Of a stretch of 20,194 bases of DNA, positions 1-7,913 are shown piece by piece; position 1 is the first letter of the stretch; each line of letters opens with the position of its first letter. The notes under the pieces are model-generated. The model was not told the DNA's origin. It did not search any database and saw only the letters and a list, made by a program, of their open reading frames with translations. Source of the stretch: Smittium culicis (taxonomy: Eukaryota > Kickxellomycota > Harpellomycetes > Harpellales > Legeriomycetaceae); assembly GCA_001970855.1 (NCBI GenBank), contig LSSN01001621.1, positions 1 to 20,194 on the forward strand. The letters are read 5' to 3'. The position numbers were made by a program, and so were the translations under genes.

Positions 1-994
1 CCCCCCCCCCCGCAACAAAATGATCCAAAATATCGAGAATGTTGAAAAAAATTTTGTCAAAAAATCGTCATAAAATATGAAGGGTAATTATTCAGAGTAC
101 AAAAAGAAAAAACTTGGGAAAAATCAAAGATAATTTCGAAAATCGCTGATCAATCGCAATCAACACTATAGTCACCCCGCCGTATCCAAATCAGTCTATA
201 TCAGTATATATAATACTTCAAATCTCAGTGATAGATCGTTTTAATAATAAATAGGAACAAAATCCCAATTTTAATATATTATATTTCAACTCTGGAGAAT
301 AAATATGATCTCCAGAGAATTTAAAGAGTGATATTAATCCACTGATACAGGATTATTTGCATTTTGTAACTATCTGAGTAGCCGTGAGGTTAGATTTGGC
401 TCTCTTTCCCTCATTTTTTAGGAAAATAAGAAACTACAAAGACACAACTGATATTGTAAATCACACAATCAAGTATTTTTTGTATAAAAGAAAGATTAAT
501 GATGGAATAAAATGAATTATAGAGGAATGAACTGTTTAAAAAAGATTTTTTTGAAAATTTGTATGTGAAATCTGCATAAAACCATGTCGATCTACGAAAA
601 TATAAGTCGATTATGTGACACTTCATCAAGAAATTAAGATTTAATAGATTATTTTTTGGTCATTCGTCCTTAATATTGAACTAATAGTTTCTCGAAAATG
701 ATGAAAATGGTAATAGAGTTTATCAGATTAATAGAAATTCGGGACGTATTTTCTATAGACATCATATGGATTGAAGTCTTATTCATTTATCTGATAAGGA
801 GTTTCTTAGGCATTTATGGATATTAATGGAGCTCATTGATTGTTTTGGTCTCAAATTTAATATTAGAAAATCTATAGCTTTTACGAGAAAGCGTAAAAAT
901 TCCCTTGGGATAATATTCGGGCTCTGAAAATTTCTATCTACGTTATCCAAATGTTAGGCAAGAAGGGCGGAGTAAAGACTGGGATAATATTGGA

Positions 995-1128
995 CTGAAA
1001 CTGAAACTGAAACCAAGACTAAGACTAAGACTAAGACTAAGACTAAGACTAAGACTAAGACTAAGACTAAGACTAAGACTAAGACTAAGACTAAGATTAA
1101 GATTAAGACTAAGACGAAGACTAAGACT
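995..1128. repeat. Hexanucleotide tandem array (AAGACT)n
   Basis: Nineteen units of AAGACT run from 1015 to 1128. The first 13 are perfect and the last six include the variants AAGATT (twice) and AAGACG. It is preceded at 995-1012 by three units of a related hexamer, CTGAAA. A six-base period keeps the reading frame. On the plus strand one frame reads as alternating Leu-Arg and another as Lys-Thr. It does not match the common TTAGGG telomere repeat. Degeneracy concentrated at one end is typical of arrays growing by slippage. Confidence 0.95.
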
Positions 1129-1385
1129 AAGATATTTTTATTTAATTAATATTATAGGGATAATATATATTTAATGGGATAAATATTTTAAAATAAATAA
1201 CACACTTAGATTTTTCTGAAAGATGAAAAAAGGTTACCCTTTTATACCTTTGAAGAAAAATATAAATGATATTATTAAATTAAGATAATAAAAAAGCACT
1301 AATAATTTTCAAATAATAGCTTGCGGAATATTATGAAATTTTCTAGAAGGTTTTAGAAGGAACTGGAGATAATCTATGGATAACA

Positions 1386-1454
1386 TTCCATTGTATTCCA
1401 AAAATGCTCCATAATGCTCCATAATTTTCTATGAGGTTCCATTGTATTCCAAAA
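1386..1454. repeat. 18-bp direct repeat pair plus 10-bp tandem duplication
   Basis: The 18-mer TTCCATTGTATTCCAAAA occurs at 1386-1403 and again, identically, at 1437-1454, a period of 51 bases. Between them GCTCCATAAT is duplicated in tandem. A local duplication is the simplest explanation. No function is evident. Confidence 0.8.
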
Positions 1455-1663
1455 TTTTCCGTAAAGTATTAGAGTGTTTCTGTGCATAACACCAAAATAG
1501 AGAAAAGAAGATCGAAGAGAAATTCTGAATGCCTCAAGCCACCGTTTCAGTATCAGAAAAGAAATTTGAGTCAATGGGATGCTTTTTGGTAGCTGTAGCT
1601 GTAATAATTAAAGCAAAAGTAAAATAATATGGGCATCAATTGGATATAATCAGTTTTATAAAA

Positions 1664-4346
1664 GAGTTAAAATTCAGATTTTGTGTAATTATGCCCATAT
1701 ATAAGATTCCAATTAGCAGTCGGGAATCCAAATAATTCAAAAGAACTTTTAAACACTACTTAAAAAGCTGGAAGATCTAAATGTAATCTAATTTATTCTA
1801 CGAATTATTCATAGAAAATATTGAGCATTTACAGCAAAAAATTTTTCCTGTATGGATTTTGGAACTTAAGAAAACAAAGTTTTCCGCTTGAACTACAAAG
1901 GGGAAAATAATTGAGGCATTCAATGAAATTAAATTTAACTCTCTGAAAAAATTCCAAAGAAAGAGTTCAGGAAAAAAGATTTTGATTCGAAAAGATTTTC
2001 ATGAATTCAGAGATTGGATCGAGCCACAAGCTATTAATTTTGGCGAAGAATATCGGGAAATTACAATAAAAAAAAATAATAAGATAGATTTCACGGATAT
2101 AGTGGAACATAAGATCATACTAAACTAATTAGATATCCAGAAATTATCACACTTGATGGAAATAGGGCTATATATTCGCCCGTTTTTGTCAGTAAACAAT
2201 AATTGGGTTTATTATATATCGAACTGTAAAAATTAGCGGCCAACTGTGAAATAAATAGATATTAATCCCAGATCCCAGAAACCAGTTCAATCGGTACCTA
2301 TGATCTCTTCCACTCTTTTTTGAAACCCGCAACGAGCGCAAAATTACCCCACTCCAATTTCCTCATCATTATACAAAGTCATAATTTCTCGACAAAAATT
2401 TTAACCCAATTAATAATTGAGATTTTTTCTTTATAGAAAGAAGGAAAATTAAATCCTTTTTATAAAGAAAAACTACATATGTCTTTCTAAAAAGGACTAA
2501 AAACCATTTAGAGCGTTTATTTCTATAGAGTGACTATAAATTAAATTGTTATTTTATTGATATGTTATGTTAGTAAGGTATTAGTTATCTAGTAAGAGTT
2601 AGTTATTTAGTAAAGTGTTGAGCTTAAGAACGTATAAAAAGAGAAGTGAAAACACCTGCACAAGAGGGACAAAAAATTATAATTATTTTATTTTACTAAA
2701 TTTTAAAACAACTCATCAATAAAATTTCATAACCGCCAAATTTTATTCTTTTTATAACGAAAAAAATACAGAAGGTGGTTATTACTCTGAATTAAGAACC
2801 CCAAACCTGGTTCGAATTATTAAAGAAGTTTACAGTGCGTCCTCATATAATACTACCGGATGCACATTCTCAGTGAGATATGAGCACATGGAAAATACCA
2901 GAAGAGTTACCTAGAACCTATCCCCATTTGGCTTAAAACTGTACAAAGATTTTATCGGGCCAAACAATAACTGAAACTATGCTTCATATTGGTAAGATTC
3001 AAGAAATAGATTTCTAGTAACCAATTCGACCATGGAAAATATGACTAGATAACCCTAAAAATTTATGTTGTGTCACTGAAATTAAAGCCAAAATATAATT
3101 TAATCCATACTGCTGCGTTTTAGGAGGATCAGTGACCATTTTAAGTTGCAAATAGACCTATTTTTTTAGTCAGAGGAATCAATAAGGCTATGAAAGGAAT
3201 ATTTAAAATTTTATAGAAAATTCCTTACCAATTTAAAAAATGTAGCATTGAATTCATGATTATTCACTTTAACAAACCGAGAAATAATTATGAATTACCC
3301 CCTGGTATTGATGGAAAACTAACTTTACCCATTTAGAATTAGAAAATTTTTGTAGATCTAGAAGTGAGATTCAGGAAATTCGATTTTCATCCATTATAAA
3401 AACTGAGAATGGAAATTCGGCGTGACCATGGTGCTCAAAAAATAAGGGAAAAAAACCAAAAAGTGTATGACTCGCACTTTTAAATGATGAAATAAATAAT
3501 TTCTCAGCTAAGAATCTCGAATTGGAATTTAAATTCTCTAAAAATTATGAAATTGATGAAAACGCATTCGTTGCATTTTTTGTATTAACATCAATCGCAG
3601 AGTCAGCATTTAAAAATACAATTGAAAATTAGATCAAGTCTTCCTTGATAGCTATTGGGTCAAAAATCATTGCTCCCAACACTATATCATTATAAAGTAT
3701 GAAAAGTCTATTTATTATCAGCGAGGGTTGAAATTTTCTTTACAAGTAGACTAAAACTGAGCAAGCTCGTTTAAAAAGTATTATTTTATACCAAAAAAAA
3801 AACAAACAATTCCGCACCCTGAAATCCCAGCAATTCCCAGCGTAAGAAAAAACAACAATAGCTGTGTCCATCTTATGTCCTGAAAACCATTTAGTCTCGC
3901 TTCAATTTCCTAAATAAAATCATCCTGTTGTTTTAGCACCTTTAGAAATGGCCGAATATACCAGAGAGGAGATACGACGGTTTATACTCTTGTTTTATTC
4001 TACCTGTGAGCCAATCAATCTATTATAATTAATTTATACCAAAAAACCAATTGCGTATAAACGGCCTGCTACCAACTGTTGAGCGGACTTTCGACCCCGA
4101 AGAACAGTATAGACGGTTCAAAAGTAAGTGAAAAATAGTATCATTTAATTAGTAACTTTTGAGAAAGACGGACGGATACGAAAAGCCGTGGTTAATATCC
4201 ATACGTGGGAAAAATTCAATCTAGATGCGGAGCTTTGTTTATTAGCCATTTTATTTGCTAATGGTTACTGGATAAAAGTATTGACCTTAATCCAATATTA
4301 TCTTCAGTAATTTTTTCTAGCAGGGCTATTAGTTAAAAATCGATTT
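1664..4346 (+). pseudogene. Decayed coding block, possible dead mobile element
   Basis: Long plus-strand stretches read like protein but carry stops and frame changes. One frame covers 1664-2233 with five internal stops, including a 78-codon open run at 1892-2125. The frame then shifts near 2128. Frames covering about 2268-2571, 2723-3049 (open for 63 codons to 2911), 3145-3480 and 3471-4346 follow. The last keeps one frame for about 290 codons with 12 stops. Random DNA of this composition should show a stop in about 7-8% of codons; these frames show about 3-4%, although I chose the best frame per segment. Residue composition is protein-like, for example RYPEIITLDGNRAIYSPVF near 2131. The family is unknown. 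An old transposable element or an endogenised viral gene would both fit. It is not a working gene. Confidence 0.4.
2561..2616. repeat. Degenerate 18-19 bp tandem repeat, three units
   Basis: Units at 2581-2598 and 2599-2616 share 15 of 18 bases (TTAGTTATCTAGTAAGAG and TTAGTTATTTAGTAAAGT). A more diverged unit precedes them at about 2561-2580. The array lies between two coding-like segments of the decayed block, just before a TATAAAAAG motif near 2634. Confidence 0.65.
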
Positions 4347-4542
4347 TAACCCTTTCCTGTCCAACGCTCTTTTAAAAAGCGAATTTATTGATTCGCTAGT
4401 AATTAAAAAGATATTTTATTATTTGGTTTTATTTTGCAATAAACCAATACCTCTTAAGGCCTCGGAATAAAAGTATTTTAACTGAACGCAGTTGGTTATA
4501 TTTGGTAGATCAAAAATAGTCTACCACCCGGGAAAGGGTTAA
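4346..4542. mobile_element. piggyBac-type MITE, copy A (best preserved)
   Basis: A 189-bp element (4350-4538) begins CCCTTTCC and ends GGAAAGGG, an inverted repeat of 8 bases. The tetranucleotide TTAA flanks both ends (4346-4349, 4539-4542), as expected for a TTAA target-site duplication. TTAA targets with ends starting CCC are typical of piggyBac-superfamily transposons. It has no coding capacity, so it is a non-autonomous element. It contains three perfect internal inverted repeats: GCGAAT/ATTCGC, TTGGTTT/AAACCAA and GGTAGA/TCTACC. It interrupts or abuts the end of the decayed coding block and lies about 38 bases upstream of the TATA-like motif of the thiamine pyrophosphokinase gene. Related copies are at 15681 and 16167. 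Confidence 0.75.
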
Positions 4543-4576
4543 GAGTAAAAGTTGAACCTCAGCATAGAATCTCTCA

Positions 4577-4584
4577 TATAAATA
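4577..4584 (+). promoter_or_regulatory. TATA-like motif of the TPK gene
   Basis: TATAAATA lies 118 bases upstream of the start codon at 4702. Comparable motifs sit about 104-127 bases upstream of three other starts in this window. In such A+T-rich DNA a chance match is possible. Confidence 0.35.
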
Positions 4585-4701
4585 TACAGAAAGAAATAAA
4601 CAATAGTTAAGAGCTCAGTAATTTATCAACATCAGCAATAAAAAAGAATTTTTTGATTCGAAGTGCACTTTTACTTATAAAAGTTATTTCACTATAATAA
4701 A

Positions 4702-5932
4702 ATGGACAACAAAGTTCATGAATTCAACCCAAGCAAGTTGCTTGGAAGCATTCTGGCTAACGACGAAACCGAAGAAAAAGTAGCACTATTAATTCTCAAT
4801 TATTCTCTAGAAAAACTAGACTATACAATTTTCAAAAGATTATGGGATAATTGTAAAATAAGGATATGTGCCGATGGTGCTGGGAACAGATTGTTTAAGT
4901 ATGGAAATTTGAACAATTGTTTGGAGAGGTAATTATAGTTATTTACCAAAGCTTTAATATCGGCACTTTTAGTTTTACACTTTTCGTCCCCAGTTTACTC
5001 ATTTAAATTAATTGTGGCTGTTATGTTTTATGTGCATTAAAAAAATTATTTTTAGACACCTACCGACTGCCATTGTTGGAGATTTAGATTCATTAAACGA
5101 GGAATCCCACGATTACTACAGCGGAAAGGTGGAAATTATATTCATTTTTCAATATACTCTATTTTTAACGTGTAATACCAACTGATTATTAATTTAAAAT
5201 ATATCCTTCAGGGAATAAAAATAGTAAAAAATCCTAGCCAAATCACAACAGATTTTCAAAAATGCCTGGAATACTTAGATACCCTAGAAACCGATGCTGA
5301 AATAGTAGCTTCTGGTGGTAAAAGCAGCTATAAAGTAATAGTTCTTGGTGGATTTGGAGGGAGACTAGATCACACTTTACACATCCTCAAAGTTTTAGTA
5401 AACGAGTGTCATGATAGAGAAATAACGTTTTTGTCTGAAAACAATATCGCATTTGCAATTCCCGAGGTAAAAAAAAATGTTACAAATCTTGGATAAAAAT
5501 CTAAATTTGTTTTCTTTTACTCTTTTAGCTAATTAAAAAAAGTATTGTGATGACTTTTCTTATCAGGTTTAATAACTAATTGTAATTTTAGGGCGAAAGT
5601 ATTATTTATACCAAAAAAGGAGTTGATGGTCCAACCTGTGGGGTTTTGCCAATCTCAGGAGAATGTATTATGACCACTAAAGGATTAAGATGGGATTTAG
5701 GTAATTTCTGAATATATACGCATATCATTTTTTTACACTTTTTTTAATGATATATATACTTGGAACTTATAAGTGTTTCTATTAACTTTCAACATTATTT
5801 ACAGAAAATTCCCTGACGTCAATTGTCGGGAATCTTAATAGCTGTAATATCATAGACAAAGATCAAGTTTTTATCGGAATAACAAAAGACTCTGTCTGGT
5901 CAAGCGAATTCAACATCAGCAATATCCTCTAA
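4702..5932 (+). CDS. THI80: Thiamine pyrophosphokinase, five exons
   Basis: This enzyme transfers pyrophosphate from ATP to thiamine, giving thiamine diphosphate and AMP, in the cytosol. Exons are 4702-4928, 5056-5128, 5212-5466, 5592-5700 and 5805-5932. All junctions are GT-AG with matching phase, giving 263 aa, close to animal TPK1 (about 243) and shorter than yeast Thi80 (about 319). Family landmarks in order are ADGAGNRL (57-64, family ADGGANRL-like), GDLDS (84-88, the acidic metal/ATP-binding site), TTDFQKCLEYL (112-122), GGFGGRLDH (146-154) and TTKGLRWDL (213-221, thiamine-binding domain). The C-terminal motif usually written STSN is poorly conserved here (224-236). The start is the only upstream in-frame ATG seen, in an AAAATGG context. 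The gene converges on the PSMD9-like gene with about 130 bases between the stops. Confidence 0.9.
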
Positions 5933-6062
5933 CTAAAAAATATACGATATAGAAAAATTTTCCCAGTAATTTATTTAGTTAAAAGATAATAGATTTGTGC
6001 ACTTTTATGGATATTTTATTTTACAAATATATTGGAACTGAAATTGCGATTTAATAGATTGG

Positions 6063-7411
6063 CTAAAGAACGTTGAAGCTACATCTAAAATTATAGTTTA
6101 GCAAGAATTAAAGTTACCATATTTGAAAATAAATAAAAAAAAAATATTTAGCGTATAATGCATTTTAAGTTTTAAACAAAATTTGTTATTTGAATCTAAA
6201 AATTATCTTACCCTAGTATCCCAGAACCTCCCCAGCCATATTCAGGGGTTAGAGTTAAGTTTAAAGTGGTTATATTTCCATTTTCAACTCTTTCGACAGA
6301 AACGTTGATAGAATTCTAAATACAATTAAAAAATAAAATTCTGTTATTTAAAAAATGAACAGTATGACAAAAAATGATTGTTTTATATAAAATTTATATT
6401 TGTAATAAAAAAAAAGTAAAGCTTTAACTAAATGTTCAAAAAAAGTGATAAAAAAAGAGAGGATTGCTTACTTCTAAATTGTCTTGAGCAGCTTTGCTTA
6501 TCATAGCCAAACTCTTGAAATTTTTACAGTTTATGTTTCCAAATTCAACAATTTTATCTCCAGGTAAAATACCCTATTCAATTTTTTATTGTTTTAGTAT
6601 ATATATACATTAAAATGGTACATACTCAAACCTGTAATTCCTAAATAATATTGGTAATAGCAATTGAAAAAAAAATATAAGTGAAAATTATTACCCCTTT
6701 ACTTGATGGCGAATTTGGTGAAACTACGCCAATCTGACAAAATGGATACACTATAAGAAAACACAGAAATAAATAGTTGAATTTTTCTTTAGTCCACCTT
6801 CTTTTTCATCTATACGCTCCATAAAAAATTTAAAAAGGCGGTTTTTTTTTTAAAACATATCAAATAAGGTAAGATTTTAATACAATCAGTTTCGGCCTTT
6901 TCATTTTTAGCGGCATTAGAATGAATCTGTATTAATCCTAATTCGATTTTTTTAACTAGTTCAACCAAGTCGTATTTGCAGCCTTATTGCATAAAAAAAA
7001 AAACAAAAAAAATACGTATTTGATGAAATTGCAGTGAGAAGGAGGTCGAGTATATATCTAAGCTTTTAGAGTATTAACTTAAAGTAAGTCGTTGAAGATG
7101 AAATTTTACTGTTAATTTCAGATCGTAGCTTGCGCGCAGACACAATGTCAATATCAGCTCTAGGAAAACCTTCACTATCAATAAGGGAGGTGTCAACATC
7201 GACGCCAATCTATCAACAAAAATAAAAAACAAATTTATAGCTCATATTTTGCTATAAAGCTAGGATTGGAGATAAAGTCATATTTAATTGTAAAAGGATA
7301 TGAAAATACATTTTTTAAAGACGATTCGAGAGTGAGAATGCGGGATTCCAGTGCTGTTTTTTCGTGGAGTAGCGATTTGGTAGCTTCCATAGCTGAATCT
7401 TCAGGGCTCAT
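6063..7411 (-). CDS. NAS2: PSMD9/Nas2-type 26S proteasome assembly chaperone, seven exons
   Basis: The family chaperones assembly of the proteasome base by binding the ATPase Rpt5. Exons in transcript order are 7411-7310, 7209-7110, 6982-6884, 6750-6695, 6573-6472, 6315-6212 and 6084-6063, giving 194 aa (yeast and human about 220). Phases agree at every junction. The N-terminal half is helical, with the conserved IDSEGFPRADID segment (about 43-54) followed by a Lys-rich helix. The C-terminal half is a PDZ domain: PFCQIGVVSPNSPSSKGG, GILPGDKIVEFG, then GWGGSGILGCSFNVL, matching the family ending WxGRGLLGC. The last exon is only 22 bases and restores the family's Gly-Cys ending; without it a stop falls right after GILG. 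The third intron uses GTATTA and the acceptor before exon 3 is AAG, so those two borders are less certain. The gene would be missed by ORF length filters. Confidence 0.85.
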
Positions 7412-7913
7412 TTTATTTACTTTGCTAAAACTGTGTTTATTTTTTCTGTAACTAAGTTTACTAATGAAGAATAAAGATGCAGGTTTAATAAATCGATTAA
7501 TAAAGCGTGAAAAGTAATTTATTTTGCTTTATTTATTTTTTAATGGCCAATAAAATAAAAATGGAATATTTTAGGAATAAAAAAATATTACGCTAAAGCC
7601 AATAAAATCTCCTTATAATCATACAAATTCGAGGAGATAAAAAATATAAAGGCATTAAAATATTGATATTCAATAAAAAGCTTTTTAATAAAAAAAATTG
7701 CTCTTGAGCAATTTTTATACCTTAAGTAATACTTTTTCTACTAAAAAAATTCAAAAATAAGAATAGTGGATCAAATACCAAATATTTGAACGATATATCA
7801 AACGTTAAAAAGAATTTTTATTATTTCTAAAAAATTTTTAATTTGTGTAATATGTCTAAAGATAAGCGGAAAATATTCTATCATTAAAATTTTGCTTTTT
7901 TCTGTGACGCTAT
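7412..7913. other. Intergenic DNA between PSMD9-like and TRL1 genes
   Basis: This A+T-rich gap of about 500 bases holds the promoter of the PSMD9-like gene and the 3' untranslated region of TRL1, both transcribed leftward. I see no coding potential. It contains two neighbouring palindromes, AAAAAGCTTTTT (7675-7686) and the longer hairpin at 7693-7716. No clear TATAAA motif precedes the PSMD9-like start. Confidence 0.6.
7693..7716. repeat. Perfect inverted repeat (11-bp arms, 2-base centre)
   Basis: Arms AAAAATTGCTC and GAGCAATTTTT are separated by TT. The palindrome lies about 200 bases past the TRL1 stop and 280 bases upstream of the PSMD9-like start. It could be a 3' RNA hairpin or a binding site for a dimeric factor, or chance in A+T-rich DNA, although the GCTC/GAGC core makes chance less likely. 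Confidence 0.6.

Larger units (their letters stand above)
1..1663. other. Gene-free stretch with simple repeats
   Basis: I see no intact gene. The stretch opens with 11 C residues and holds the hexanucleotide array at 1015-1128 and short direct repeats near 1386-1454. A plus-strand frame from the ATG at 699 stays open for about 43 codons, stops, and later reads through the hexanucleotide array as alternating Leu-Arg. That frame is interrupted and I cannot identify it. The weak open frames on the minus strand (411-629, 1374-1574) are A+T-rich and repetitive, with no recognisable domain. Confidence 0.5.

Noticed and set aside
411..629. 72-residue minus-strand frame
   Set aside because: It has Phe/Tyr/Ser/Ile-rich composition expected from A+T-rich non-coding DNA, no domain, and no neighbouring exon that would extend it.
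995..1128. Telomere-like repeat
   Set aside because: The unit AAGACT does not match common fungal telomere repeats and lacks the G-run expected of telomeric DNA.
2325..2345. Sixteen bases identical to a universally conserved small-subunit rRNA segment (CCCGCAACGAGCGCAA)
   Set aside because: The flanks on both sides show no rRNA similarity, and the segment falls inside a coding-like frame (Thr-Arg-Asn-Glu-Arg-Lys), so it is most likely coincidence.
2811..2822. tRNA B-box-like GGTTCGAATTA
   Set aside because: No A box, acceptor stem or cloverleaf can be formed around it. A similar GTTCGAATCT near 12013 fails for the same reason.
3948..4310. A functional multi-exon gene starting MAEYTREEIRRF with a GTAAGT donor near 4126
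   Set aside because: No consistent phase joins the pieces, and the same frame continues upstream of the ATG and through the supposed introns, which fits a decayed single ORF better.
7266..7451. Plus-strand open frame of about 60 codons
   Set aside because: It is antisense to exon 1 of the PSMD9-like gene and its first intron, and has no recognisable motif.
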